Assembly: GCF_012927265.1 (NCBI RefSeq)
Contig: NZ_JABBGF010000001.1
Coordinates: forward strand, 494,502 to 558,501
Direction: 5' to 3'
Origin: Chryseobacterium cheonjiense
Lineage (GTDB): Bacteria > Bacteroidota > Bacteroidia > Flavobacteriales > Weeksellaceae
DNA: 64,000 nucleotides
Numbering within the stretch: position 1 is the first letter of the stretch; each line of letters begins with the position of its first letter. Position numbers and translations under genes: made by a program. This document shows, piece after piece, positions 52,540 to 61,206 of the stretch. Below the pieces are notes generated by a model. The model saw only the letters and a program-made list of their open reading frames with translations. It ran no database searches and was not told the origin of the DNA.

Positions 52540-52902
52540 TTAACAAAACCGTGGAGGCTGGAAAATAGTGGAAAGATAGCTGCTGGAAAAATCTTTTTCC
52601 TGGTATACAGCCGGTTTATGAGAAATGATTATTTCCTTGATTTTTTCAAAATGAAAAGTAGTGTCGGGAAGTTTGGCATATACCATCATGACGATGGGAG
52701 GATTGAAAAACGGGAGTTTCTGGTCTGTGCTCCAGTCTGCATCTTTTGGGTGGTTGTCATAATGGTCTGCTACAAACTCTGCCAGGTTTCCTTCATAATC
52801 CATAAGATGCTCTATGAAGACAGGTACTTTCAGTACTTCTGCGACATTGGTCGTTGCAAGCACATAAATCATTGAACATAGTATGGAGAACCATTTTAAC
52901 AT
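52540..52902 (-). CDS. Small exported protein heading the efflux operon
   Basis: About 121 residues from the ATG at 52902; a GTG at 52905 is possible. A signal-type N-terminus is followed by TTNVAEVLKVPVFIEHL, HYDNHPKDAD, TDQKLPF and a final FQPPRFC. It is a paralogue of the protein at 41984-42376, sharing TT-LK-P-IEH, HY-HP-KD and DQKLPF blocks. It stands 76 nt upstream of the RND gene on the same strand. The -7 element TATCTTTG (52915-52908) ends 5 nt before the ATG. Function unknown. Confidence 0.72.
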   Translation of the reverse strand: MLKWFSILCSMIYVLATTNVAEVLKVPVFIEHLMDYEGNLAEFVADHYDNHPKDADWSTDQKLPFFNPPIVMMVYAKLPDTTFHFEKIKEIIISHKPAVYQEKDFSSSYLSTIFQPPRFC

Positions 52903-53066
52903 CACTGCAAAGATATTATTTAAATATCAAATCTGGAAAATGATTTCTGAATTTGTATTGAGAATAAATTAATAATGAAGGAACTTGGAACTTCTACCCT
53001 GCAATGCAATATATTTTATTTAAATACGGATACACTGGAACTTTTGACGTTTATTTTAGATTAAAA

Positions 53067-53092
53067 AACCTCAACAAATAAATGTTGAGGTT
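53067..53092 (-). terminator. Terminator of the arsenic operon
   Basis: aacctcaaca / tgttgaggtt hairpin with a 6-nt loop, followed on the minus strand by UUUUUU, about 75 nt past the ACR3 stop. Confidence 0.75.
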
Positions 53093-53166
53093 AATGATTG
53101 ATATACGCAATGTAACTTTTAGGCAGTATCGTTTTGTTTTATTTAAACTTTGAACTTTGAACTGTT

Positions 53167-54198
53167 CTAATTATAATACCGTTTTTTTAGCCATAAACTT
53201 ACCCTTACAAGCAAAATAAGGACCGGGACTTCTACCAGCGGACCAATTACGCCTACAAAAGCCTGGCCGGAACTGATACCGAATACGGCAATGGATACGG
53301 CAATGGCAAGCTCAAAATTGTTTCCCGTAGCCGTAAATGCAATGGAAGCATTTTTGTCATACGGAATGTTACATGATTTGTTGATGAAGAAACTTACAAA
53401 AAACATCAGCACAAAGTAGACAATGAGCGGAACCGCCACTTTTACAACATCCAGGGGCAGTTTTACAATAGTATCACCTTTAAGGCTGAACATCAATATG
53501 ATCGTAAATAATAAAGCATATAATGTTAGGGGAGAAATGGCAGGGATGAACTTTCTGTTGTACCATTCGGTTCCTTTTAATCTGGTTAAATAATAACGGG
53601 TTACAAAACCGGCCAGGAAAGGAATTCCCAGGTATGTCAAAACACTTTGGGTAACATCGGCCATCGATACGGTTACATTAAAATGTGAAAGTCCTAGCTT
53701 TTCCGGTAAAATATTGATAAAAAGCCATACCATAAAGCTGTAGCTCAATACCTGAAAAATGCTGTTCATTGCCACCAGCAATGCGCCATATTCGCGATTT
53801 CCTTTTGCCAGATCGTTCCAGACCAGCACCATAGCAATACACCTCGCAAGGCCAATAAGAATAAGCCCGATCATGTAGTCCGGTTCATCTCTTAAAAAAA
53901 TAATGGCCAGGATAAACATTAAAACAGGCCCGATCACCCAGTTTAAAGCCAAAGAAATTCCGATCGCTTTTTTATCCCGGAAAATTTTAGGTAATAATGT
54001 GTAGTCCACTTTAGCCAATGGCGGATACATCATGACGATCAGCCCGATGGCCAAAGGAATATTTGTGGTTCCTACGGACAGAACATCATTAATTTGGGCG
54101 ATACCGGGAAAGAAATATCCTAAACTTATTCCCAAAAACATAGCCATGAAGATCCAGAGGGTCAGGAAGCTGTCGGGAAATTTTAATTTTGGTTGCAT
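53167..54198 (-). CDS. arsB: Arsenite efflux transporter ACR3
   Basis: 343 residues, about ten membrane helices. The ACR3 signature [18 protein letters not shown] contains the arsenite-binding Cys. [14 protein letters not shown] and [21 protein letters not shown] are the other conserved blocks. It exports As(III) using the membrane potential. It is last in the operon, 7 nt after the GNAT stop. Gene names arsB and acr3 are both used for this family. Confidence 0.95.
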   Translation of the reverse strand: MQPKLKFPDSFLTLWIFMAMFLGISLGYFFPGIAQINDVLSVGTTNIPLAIGLIVMMYPPLAKVDYTLLPKIFRDKKAIGISLALNWVIGPVLMFILAIIFLRDEPDYMIGLILIGLARCIAMVLVWNDLAKGNREYGALLVAMNSIFQVLSYSFMVWLFINILPEKLGLSHFNVTVSMADVTQSVLTYLGIPFLAGFVTRYYLTRLKGTEWYNRKFIPAISPLTLYALLFTIILMFSLKGDTIVKLPLDVVKVAVPLIVYFVLMFFVSFFINKSCNIPYDKNASIAFTATGNNFELAIAVSIAVFGISSGQAFVGVIGPLVEVPVLILLVRVSLWLKKRYYN

Positions 54199-54205
54199 AA
54201 TATTG

Positions 54206-54697
54206 TTACTCTGTTCCTACAATTGTACTTCTTCTTTCCATGATTACACTGTCTTTCCAGACTCCGTTCAGCTTACCTATTTTTTCACGATATCCGATAA
54301 TTCTGAATCCGAACAGTTTATGTAAGGCTATGGTTGCTTTATTTTCAGGAAACATTCCCGACTGCAGGGTCCAGATTCCATTGTCTTCACTTTCTCTGAT
54401 AAGATGTTCCATCAGGATTTTCCCGACACCTTTTCCTCTGTGGTTTTCGGCTATATAAATACTTACTTCGGCCACCCCTTCATACACGCAGCGGCTGCTT
54501 ACTTTCGACAAGGCGGCCCATCCCAGCGCTTCGCTATTTTCAAAGGCTATGATCTCGCTGTGCTGTAATTTATTTTCATTCCAGCTTTCCCAGGAAGGAG
54601 CGGAAGTTTCGAAGGTTGCCATTCCTGTATTGATTCCCTGCTGATATATTTCAGCGATATCAGGATAATTATTTTTATTGATTGACAGAATCTCCAT
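54206..54697 (-). CDS. GNAT acetyltransferase (ArsN-like)
   Basis: 163 residues, the phosphinothricin-acetyltransferase-like GNAT type. The acetyl-CoA loop is [17 protein letters not shown], with AEVSIYI preceding it and [23 protein letters not shown] following. In arsenic operons such proteins are often ArsN1, which acetylates arsinothricin; that assignment is inferred from position. It sits between the reductase and ACR3, with spacings of 1 and 7 nt. Confidence 0.85.
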   Translation of the reverse strand: MEILSINKNNYPDIAEIYQQGINTGMATFETSAPSWESWNENKLQHSEIIAFENSEALGWAALSKVSSRCVYEGVAEVSIYIAENHRGKGVGKILMEHLIRESEDNGIWTLQSGMFPENKATIALHKLFGFRIIGYREKIGKLNGVWKDSVIMERRSTIVGTE

Positions 54698-54698
54698 T

Positions 54699-55310
54699 TT
54701 ATTTTTTTATTTGTGAAAAGGCATACAACATTTCGGCTCCGATTTCTAAACTTCTTTCATAATATACTTTTGTCTGCTCCGGAGTATCGTCAGAAATCTT
54801 CGGATCTTCAAATGTAATCGGAATGCGTTTTTCGGCGCCTGCGATAAAAGGACAGCCACTGTCAGCCTGGGAGCAGGTCATCACTGCTGCGAATGCACCA
54901 ACGGGATTAAAAGAACTGTCGTATTTTTTAGAAAAGCCAATGACCGGATGACTGTTTTCATCATATTTAATGACATACACCGGATTTTCGGAATCAGAAA
55001 TTTTTGAAATTGAAAAGCCCTGTTCTGCAAGCGTTTCTGCTACTTTCGGAAACAATGCGGTTTCTTCCGTTCCTCCGGAATAACAGATGACTCCCGGAAC
55101 GCTATAATAAAAGCTGGCTGCCTGCGCCCAAACCTGTGACAGATGGCTTCTTCTCGAATTATGGGTACAGATAAAATTAATACGTATTTCTTTGTTTTCA
55201 TCCACCTTTTTCTGAATAAAATCAATTAATGGAGCAAGTGTAATTTTTCTTTCCGCGCTTATTTCATGCTTTTCCAGCAGCTTTACTGTTTCTGATAGTT
55301 TGGAATACAT
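54699..55310 (-). CDS. Arsenate reductase-like low-molecular-weight phosphatase
   Basis: 203 residues. The P-loop CTHNSRRS (C-x5-R) is the LMW-PTP signature, with the surrounding NFICTHNSRRSHLSQVWAQA. The length and PVIGFSKKYDSS/ADSGCPF region match the arsenate-reductase-like LMW phosphatases of Bacteroidota ars operons. It reduces As(V) to As(III), or acts as a tyrosine phosphatase. It lies between the DUF6428 gene and the acetyltransferase. Confidence 0.88.
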   Translation of the reverse strand: MYSKLSETVKLLEKHEISAERKITLAPLIDFIQKKVDENKEIRINFICTHNSRRSHLSQVWAQAASFYYSVPGVICYSGGTEETALFPKVAETLAEQGFSISKISDSENPVYVIKYDENSHPVIGFSKKYDSSFNPVGAFAAVMTCSQADSGCPFIAGAEKRIPITFEDPKISDDTPEQTKVYYERSLEIGAEMLYAFSQIKK

Positions 55311-55339
55311 CGTTATTATTTTTGAATAGGTTTAAAATT

Positions 55340-55813
55340 TTAGCAGCATCCTGAGTCTGGCGTACAGCAGGAAGACTTATTAACAATAAGTTCAGATAAA
55401 TTAATTTTTTGCTTTTCTGCAGGAATTCCGCAGGCATCCTGAGCTAAACACGCAGTGGTTGTATTGGTAAGGACGAAATTTTTTCCGTTAAATTCCAGGT
55501 TGTATTTTCCTATGGTCGTATTCTGGTATTCCACTTCAATTTCACCGTCTTCAAGACCCAGCTTTTCTTCAGATAATGCAATGATATTCAAAAGCTTTGC
55601 AGGTTTCAGGCGGTGCTCAAAGTCATTGGCATTCCATAACTGGAAGCTGACGGTATTCTCTTTCCGGATTGTGCCGCCGCAGTCAATAAAGTGCTTGATA
55701 ACGCTTCCAACTTCGGTTACATGGAAATGTTCCGGAACAAAAGATCCGTCTTCCAGCTGAAATTCAACGTTGTCTAATGATGGTAAGATCTCTTTAATTT
55801 CTGATAACTTCAT
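55340..55813 (-). CDS. DUF6428 protein with Cys-rich C-terminus
   Basis: 157 residues from the ATG at 55813; an in-frame upstream extension to 55879 would overlap arsR and is unlikely. The body reads MKLSEIKEILPSLDNVEFQL, HFHVTEVGSVIKHFIDCGG and ends SSCCTPDSGCC. The two CC pairs make a strong thiol-metal or arsenic binding tail. This family is typical of Flavobacteriia arsenic loci. The function is unknown; it may be an arsenic chaperone. Confidence 0.78.
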   Translation of the reverse strand: MKLSEIKEILPSLDNVEFQLEDGSFVPEHFHVTEVGSVIKHFIDCGGTIRKENTVSFQLWNANDFEHRLKPAKLLNIIALSEEKLGLEDGEIEVEYQNTTIGKYNLEFNGKNFVLTNTTTACLAQDACGIPAEKQKINLSELIVNKSSCCTPDSGCC

Positions 55814-55836
55814 AATGTATGTTTTATTGGTTAAAT

Positions 55837-55846
55837 GCAATATTGC
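55837..55846. promoter_or_regulatory. Second candidate ArsR operator
   Basis: Perfect palindrome GCAATATTGC in the 56-nt gap between arsR and the DUF6428 gene. On the minus strand it reads ATCGCAATATTGCATT, matching ATCGTAATATTGCAAT upstream of arsR at 14 of 16 positions. Confidence 0.6.
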
Positions 55847-55869
55847 GATAATTAAAAATAAAAAAATGC

Positions 55870-56196
55870 TCAGCAGCACTTTTGGTTGGCAACCGTAACA
55901 ATGATATTTGAAAAATAATCTTTTAGTAAGGCAAAAGTCTTTTCATCGATGCAGTAACAGATCGCTGTTCCCTCAATATTTCCTTTGATGAGTCCGGCAT
56001 TTTTCAGCTCTTTCAGATGCTGGGAAACAGTTGCCTGCGCCAGCGGTAATTCGTTTACAATATCACCGCAGATACAGGTGTCTACTTTCAGCAAATATTC
56101 AATAATGGCAATCCTTGCAGGGTGTCCTAATGCTTTAGCGATAATGGCTATTCTGTTCTGTTCGTCTGTAAAATGATCTGTTTTAGTTGCTCCCAT
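55870..56196 (-). CDS. arsR: ArsR family transcriptional repressor
   Basis: 108 residues, winged helix. The metal site VDTCICGDIV is the CxC (ELCVCDL-type) arsenite-binding motif at the recognition region. NELPLAQATVSQHLKELKNAGLI is the HTH. The last residues KCC give further cysteines, as in the DUF6428 tail. It represses the ars operon until As(III) or Sb(III) binds. It is the first gene of the operon. Confidence 0.95.
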   Translation of the reverse strand: MGATKTDHFTDEQNRIAIIAKALGHPARIAIIEYLLKVDTCICGDIVNELPLAQATVSQHLKELKNAGLIKGNIEGTAICYCIDEKTFALLKDYFSNIIVTVANQKCC

Positions 56197-56207
56197 CGAA
56201 TAATTGT

Positions 56208-56219
56208 ATATTGCAATAT
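56208..56219. promoter_or_regulatory. Candidate ArsR operator upstream of arsR
   Basis: Perfect 12-bp palindrome ATATTGCAATAT, 11 nt upstream of the arsR ATG. It is repeated in near-identical form at 55837-55846. Position and symmetry fit an autoregulatory ArsR site. Confidence 0.6.
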
Positions 56220-56301
56220 TACGATTAATGTATTTACGATCCTATTAAATTATATTATTTTTTAAATATTTGAATTTTAATACTTGTTGTGCTTCTGAAT
56301 A

Positions 56302-57255
56302 TTAAGACCAATTGTTGTCGCGGTCTTCTCTTTTAAGCTCTCTTTGTACCTCATCAATTTCTGTGAGAGGAAAAAGAAAACTGTCATTGATGTATTGAAG
56401 AATACTTTCGTTGGTGGTATGATTCACTTTCCTGATAAAAAGCTGATTGCTTTTTTTAAGCGATTCAATAAGATGGGTATAATATTGATTTTTATTAAAA
56501 AAGTTTTTTTCGATGGACGCTCTTTTATCATCATTTACAATAATATCTTTAAAAACGGTATTCATCAGGACCGTCTGAAAAAATGATTCTGCCGGTAAAA
56601 GAGTATGCAGGTAATAGTCTTCAAAGTCCATCACCCGTTTATTATTGATAAGAAAAGTACAGGTTTCTCTGGTAAACATAAACCATTTTCCACCGATATA
56701 AGGGATGACGCCATCCATAAACTCTCTTTTATAAATTAAAGAAGAAATTTTATGTGTCAGTTCCGTAAAATGATTTTGTATTCTTTGAAGTGTATCTGGT
56801 CTGTAATATTTCTGGTCGTAGTAAAAAAGATAATTTCTGCCGTTATTGGCTGTAAGAAACTGGCGGATGATATTTTGAGATTTCAGCGGATGATCTTCTC
56901 CGCTTAGATTAATGAAATAATCCCAGTCTCTGCTTACATTCAGCAGGTATTCCATTGCATTGAGCTCTGCCTGTATCATGCTGAAACCTCCCGGAACGAT
57001 ATTCATGCTTTCCAGGATGAATGCATTAGGATATTGCATCAGGTATACCTGAATTTCTTCTGTTATTTCCGGTTTTGCCTTTCTGTCGATATGGATAAGG
57101 TAAAACTGATCCCGGGTATAGATCTTTTCGAACATGGCCCTGAAAACATCAGGCTTATGGTGTACCATAATAAAATAGGCAATCCTGACCTGTCGGGGAG
57201 AATGCTTATCCTGTGTTTCGGATTGGGTTTGCGGGAAGTTCATATAGGTTTGCAT
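56302..57255 (-). CDS. Core-2/I-branching-type glycosyltransferase
   Basis: 317 residues; starts at 57255 or 57243 are both reasonable. The Branch (GT14-like) motifs are RIAYFIMVHHKPDVFRAMFE, FYLIHIDRKAKP, WDYFINLSGEDHPLKSQN, GRNYLFYYDQ and PAESFFQTVLMNT. Members transfer GlcNAc or xylose in branched glycans. A surface-polysaccharide role is likely. Single gene with no other polysaccharide genes around it. Confidence 0.9.
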   Translation of the reverse strand: MQTYMNFPQTQSETQDKHSPRQVRIAYFIMVHHKPDVFRAMFEKIYTRDQFYLIHIDRKAKPEITEEIQVYLMQYPNAFILESMNIVPGGFSMIQAELNAMEYLLNVSRDWDYFINLSGEDHPLKSQNIIRQFLTANNGRNYLFYYDQKYYRPDTLQRIQNHFTELTHKISSLIYKREFMDGVIPYIGGKWFMFTRETCTFLINNKRVMDFEDYYLHTLLPAESFFQTVLMNTVFKDIIVNDDKRASIEKNFFNKNQYYTHLIESLKKSNQLFIRKVNHTTNESILQYINDSFLFPLTEIDEVQRELKREDRDNNWS

Positions 57256-57695
57256 CGGTACGGAATTTAAATCATCCGCATTTTTGCAAACAATTTGTTT
57301 GAGTTCTAAGCTACGAATAAAATTTTGATAATCAATTAATTATATTTGCTATTTTATACTTTGTTTTACCGTACCTTTGCCATGTGTTCATAAGACAGGT
57401 TCCTGCCTTCGCTAAAACTGGCATCGTTTAAATCATATTTAGATCTCTCAGTCTTGCTTCTACAGCTGCCCAATTATTAATCCGATTTCGAATTAACAAA
57501 CGGAACTTCAATTCCCAAGATGATAAGAAATGCTACGTTATTGCAGGCTGTCTGATATTTTTGAAAGAGTATGGATGCCAAGCAAAAGCTGATAAATGGA
57601 AAGAGTAGAACTTAATTTATTTATCCTTACAATATTGCCTATTCAGATCCTCAGATCGGATCTGCTCACAAGATACCGGGAACTCCCGAACAATT
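57256..57695 (+). other. Long intergenic/leader region before the DEAD-box gene
   Basis: 440 bp. A -7 element TACCTTTG is at 57372-57379, with a TTTG -33 box at 57345-57348 (23-nt spacing), predicting a transcript start near 57385 and a 5' leader of about 310 nt. The leader holds the conserved element at 57395-57414. No long ORF lies in it. Confidence 0.55.
57395..57414 (+). promoter_or_regulatory. Conserved cold-shock leader element, copy 2
   Basis: ACAGGTTCCTGCCTTCGCTA near the predicted 5' end of the DEAD-box transcript. It is 18/20 identical to the minus-strand element at 39275-39294 before csp copy 1. The CAGG-tt-CCTG hairpin within it keeps pairing in copy 1 (G-U instead of G-C). Confidence 0.55.
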
Positions 57696-58817
57696 ATGAT
57701 CAGTTTTAAAAATCTACATTTAATTAACCCCATCATCCGTGCTGTAACAGAAGCCGGATATTCCAAGCCTACCGAGATACAGTATTCTGCAATTCCTCAT
57801 ATTCTGGCTGGAAAAGACATCATCGGATGTGCGCAGACCGGCACCGGAAAAACTGCCGCATTTGCAATGCCTATTCTTCAGCTGTTGAAAAAACATACTC
57901 CGGACCACAACGAAATAAGAACTTTAATACTAACTCCCACAAGGGAACTTGCTATACAGATTGAAGAAAATTTTGCGATATACAGCAAATATCTTCCTCT
58001 TTCCCAGCTTTCTATTTTCGGGGGCGTTTCCACAGGCAGCCAGCTTGCTGCTTTAAGGAAGAGAGTGGATGTTCTTGTGGCAACGCCAGGAAGGCTTCTA
58101 GATCTTGCGGGACAAAGACATATTGACCTTTCTAAAATAGAAATTTTAGTATTGGACGAAGCAGACCGTATGCTTGATATGGGTTTTATCAATGATGTAA
58201 AGAAAATCCTGAAGATGATCCCACAGAAAAGACAAACCCTGTTTTTTTCTGCGACCATGCCCGGAAGTATCCGGAAGTTTGCAGAAACGATGCTTCAGAA
58301 CCCTGTTGAGGTAACGGTAAATCCGGTATCGTCAACCGCAAAGAGTGTACAGCAGTCCGTTTATTTTGTAGAAAAACATAACAAGACCGGCTTGCTCATC
58401 AACATCCTTCAGAGTAAAGATGTACAGCGCTCACTGGTTTTTACCCGTACAAAACATATTGCCAACAAACTGGTTACGCAGCTGGAAAATGCAGGAATTT
58501 TTGCAGCGGCCATTCATGGGAATAAATCGCAGGCTGCCAGACAAAATGCACTGAATGATTTTAAAAACAGCAAAATCAATGTGCTGATTGCTACCGATAT
58601 TGCAGCAAGAGGAATTGATATAGATGATTTGCCCCGCGTCGTAAATTATGAACTTCCGAATGTTCCGGAAACTTACGTCCACCGAATCGGAAGAACGGGA
58701 AGGGCGGGAGCCGCAGGAACGGCAATCTCTTTCTGTGATGCAGAAGAGCAGGCAGATTTAAAAAACATTCAAAAACTGATAGGCTTTACCATGCCGGTCA
58801 GACATTTTCAAAAATAA
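57696..58817 (+). CDS. DEAD-box RNA helicase
   Basis: 373 residues, helicase core only, with no C-terminal extension. All motifs are present: Q motif, AQTGTGKT (46-53), PTRELAIQI, TPGRLLDL, VLDEADRMLDMGF, FFSATM, ARGIDI and HRIGRTGRAG. It is an RNA helicase likely used in ribosome or mRNA remodelling at low temperature. A cold-shock protein gene starts 51 nt downstream, suggesting a joint cold-shock operon. It has a long 5' leader. Confidence 0.95.
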   Translation: MISFKNLHLINPIIRAVTEAGYSKPTEIQYSAIPHILAGKDIIGCAQTGTGKTAAFAMPILQLLKKHTPDHNEIRTLILTPTRELAIQIEENFAIYSKYLPLSQLSIFGGVSTGSQLAALRKRVDVLVATPGRLLDLAGQRHIDLSKIEILVLDEADRMLDMGFINDVKKILKMIPQKRQTLFFSATMPGSIRKFAETMLQNPVEVTVNPVSSTAKSVQQSVYFVEKHNKTGLLINILQSKDVQRSLVFTRTKHIANKLVTQLENAGIFAAAIHGNKSQAARQNALNDFKNSKINVLIATDIAARGIDIDDLPRVVNYELPNVPETYVHRIGRTGRAGAAGTAISFCDAEEQADLKNIQKLIGFTMPVRHFQK

Positions 58818-58868
58818 GATCTGTAATGTGTACAGATAACATACTATTTAATTTTAATAATAATTACA

Positions 58869-59063
58869 ATGCAAAAAGGCACCGTAAAATTTTTCAATGA
58901 AGCAAAAGGCTTCGGGTTTATTTCTCCTTCAGAAGGAGGTAACGATATATTCGTACATTCAACCGGACTTAATACCAGATCGATCCGTGAAAACGACCAG
59001 GTTGTTTTTGATGTACAGAAAGGTGACAGAGGTTTAAATGCTGTCAACGTAAAACTTGCATAA
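58869..59063 (+). CDS. Cold-shock protein (CspA family), copy 2
   Basis: 64 residues, one cold-shock OB-fold, nearly identical in layout to copy 1 at 38960-39154. The RNA-binding motifs KGFGFI and DIFVHSTGL are present. It follows the DEAD-box gene by 51 nt with no terminator between, so both are probably on one transcript with the long leader. It is followed by a terminator at 59101. Confidence 0.95.
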   Translation: MQKGTVKFFNEAKGFGFISPSEGGNDIFVHSTGLNTRSIRENDQVVFDVQKGDRGLNAVNVKLA

Positions 59064-59100
59064 TAAAATCAGTATATTACTTTTTTTTCGTTATATCATC

Positions 59101-59131
59101 AGCCTCTCGCTCTATGCAGGAGGCTTTTTAA
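59101..59131 (+). terminator. Terminator after cold-shock copy 2
   Basis: agcctc ... gaggct hairpin with TTTTT after it. It starts 'catcagcctc' as the terminator of copy 1 does on the minus strand. Confidence 0.75.
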
Positions 59132-59199
59132 CAGTTTAGGCAACATACAGTCGAAAATGAGGCTTCTGGCTTTTTAATTAACAATTAAAATAAAAAACA

Positions 59200-59658
59200 A
59201 TGGTTATCATCAACAATTACGAAGAATATAAATTGCTGGAAGGTACAATGGTAGGCAGTTCTTCCTGGCATACCATCGATCAGGACCAGATCAGCCGTTT
59301 TGCGGATGCAACGCTGGATCATCAGTGGATTCACGTCGATAAGCAGAGAGCAGAGAACGAAGGACCTTATCAGTCAACGATTGCACACGGCTACCTGACG
59401 CTTTCTCTGATACCTTATCTTTGGAAACAGATCGCGGAAGTACGTAATGTAAATCTTGAGATCAATTACGGAATAGAAAATTTCAGATTCGGGATTCCTG
59501 TAAAAGTTGATTCCGAAGTTTCTCTTCAGGCTACTGTAAGATCTGTGATTGACCTTAAAGGAACGGTTAAAGTAATTGTCGGGGCCAAACTTCTTATTAA
59601 AAACGAGCTTAAACCTGCCTATACCGGCGACGTGGTATTTCTTTATCAATTCAAATAA
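59200..59658 (+). CDS. MaoC-like (R)-hydratase/dehydratase domain protein
   Basis: 152 residues, a single hotdog domain. Blocks are VGSSSWHTIDQDQISRFADA, the active-site-type segment TLDHQWIHVDKQRA (Asp/His of the MaoC motif) and STIAHGYLTLSLIPYLW. It belongs to the NodN/MaoC group that hydrates enoyl-CoA. The substrate is unknown. Monocistronic, between the csp terminator and the cation antiporter. Confidence 0.9.
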   Translation: MVIINNYEEYKLLEGTMVGSSSWHTIDQDQISRFADATLDHQWIHVDKQRAENEGPYQSTIAHGYLTLSLIPYLWKQIAEVRNVNLEINYGIENFRFGIPVKVDSEVSLQATVRSVIDLKGTVKVIVGAKLLIKNELKPAYTGDVVFLYQFK

Positions 59659-59723
59659 ATATTTTCATTTAAAAATAAATTCTCATTAAAAACTTTTATA
59701 GGAAGCACAGTAAAAAAATCTTT

Positions 59724-60821
59724 ATGTTTAAAAACAAATACTTGCGGACATGGACAATCATTGTTCCGCTTTTAGCATGGCTCTTGTATTTTGGAAGTGC
59801 TTTCATCTCTTCGGGCTATTATTCGGTTATTCTTACTCTATTGCTGCTGGGAAGCGTTCTGTCGGCAGTTTATCACTCCGAAGTTATCGCTCACCGCATT
59901 GGCGAACCTTTCGGGACTTTGCTGCTTGCATTTGCCATTACGGTAATAGAGGTCGGGCTTATCATTTCCATTATGATGGGAGCGAAAGGTCTGGAGACAA
60001 TTACCCTTGCTAGAGATACTGTTTTTGCGGCAGTGATGATAATTCTTACCGGTATTATCGGGATTTGTATTGTCATCGGTTCGTTAAGATACAGAGAGCA
60101 GTCTTTTACTCTTAAAGGGGTAAGCACGGCTTTAATCACACTTACGGCGGTAGTTGTTTTTCTGCTCATATTACCGAATTACACCGTAAGCCACAGCGGT
60201 GGAGAATATACCTCTTTTCAGCTGCTTTTTATTGCGCTGATCTGCCTGTCGCTTTACCTCGGTTTTACTATGGTTCAGACGATAAGGCACCGCAGCTTTT
60301 TTATTTCGCCCCAAAACAAACTTTTGGAAGATCATGCAAAAACGGATGATCATAAGAAGGGTTCTCGTAAAAACATCTATATCAGCAGCTTTTTTCTGAT
60401 GCTCTGCCTGGGAATTGTGGTGCTGATTGCAAAACTCCTTTCTAAAGATGTTGAATATATCATGATCGCTGTAGGAGCTCCCAAATCAGCAGTAGGAATA
60501 GTAATTGCCGGAATCGTACTTTTGCCGGAAGCTTTATCGGCGTACCGGGCTGCAAAAAATGATCAGATCCAGACCTCTCTAAATCTTGCATTCGGTTCTG
60601 CGTTGGCAAGCATCGGGCTAAGTATTCCCGCTATTGCCATTATATCGGTGATTACCGGCATACGAATGACTTTAGGTATTGATATAAAATCAACCGTTCT
60701 TCTGGGATTGTCGCTTTTTATTATTACGGTATCGCTGGCTACCGGTAAAACGAATATTATGCAGGGTGTGGTGCTTGTCGGGATCTTTTTAATGTATTTA
60801 TTTATAAGTGTTGTACCTTAA
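59724..60821 (+). CDS. Ca2+/H+ antiporter (ChaA/CaCA family)
   Basis: 365 residues, ten or eleven membrane helices. The two inverted alpha repeats contain the acidic exchange motifs in GTLLLAFAITVIEVGLIISI and GIVLLPEALSAYRAAKNDQI, followed by SLNLAFGSALASIGLSIP. It exports Ca2+ (and possibly Na+/K+) in exchange for protons. It starts 65 nt after the MaoC gene and may share its transcript. Confidence 0.92.
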   Translation: MFKNKYLRTWTIIVPLLAWLLYFGSAFISSGYYSVILTLLLLGSVLSAVYHSEVIAHRIGEPFGTLLLAFAITVIEVGLIISIMMGAKGLETITLARDTVFAAVMIILTGIIGICIVIGSLRYREQSFTLKGVSTALITLTAVVVFLLILPNYTVSHSGGEYTSFQLLFIALICLSLYLGFTMVQTIRHRSFFISPQNKLLEDHAKTDDHKKGSRKNIYISSFFLMLCLGIVVLIAKLLSKDVEYIMIAVGAPKSAVGIVIAGIVLLPEALSAYRAAKNDQIQTSLNLAFGSALASIGLSIPAIAIISVITGIRMTLGIDIKSTVLLGLSLFIITVSLATGKTNIMQGVVLVGIFLMYLFISVVP

Positions 60822-60841
60822 TTATTGAGGGAATAAATGGC

Positions 60842-61114
60842 TTACGCCCGCAATTGTGCCGAATAGTAATCGATTGCATGATCGATTATGGATTTTGTTG
60901 TAGAAAAATTGGAATAATTATCGCGGTAAACCTCCAGCTTATTGAGTTCTGTGGTAATGCTAAAGCTAAACGAACTTGTAAGATCTAAATCTGCTAACAC
61001 CTGCTTGATGTGAACAATGGTTCCAATCGTATAGTCGATAGATGTCAGGGAAGAGAGTGATGATCTTAACTTTTTAAGTTCATCTATTTTTTGTTGTGTA
61101 ATTTGTTTAGCCAT
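60842..61114 (-). CDS. Small helical protein of unknown function
   Basis: 90 residues, with no Cys. It is nearly all helix (QKIDELKKLRSSLSSL, TELNKLEVYRDNY, IIDHAIDYYSAQL). There is no membrane segment or signal peptide. It may form a coiled-coil or helical bundle. It lies convergent to the antiporter with about 20 nt between stops. No family recognised. Confidence 0.6.
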   Translation of the reverse strand: MAKQITQQKIDELKKLRSSLSSLTSIDYTIGTIVHIKQVLADLDLTSSFSFSITTELNKLEVYRDNYSNFSTTKSIIDHAIDYYSAQLRA

Positions 61115-61206
61115 AGAATAATCAGTTGAGCCATATGCTCATTTAGATTTCCAAAAACTGTACCACCGTATTTAACATAATAGCTCACGCTTTAAATTTA
61201 GCTATA

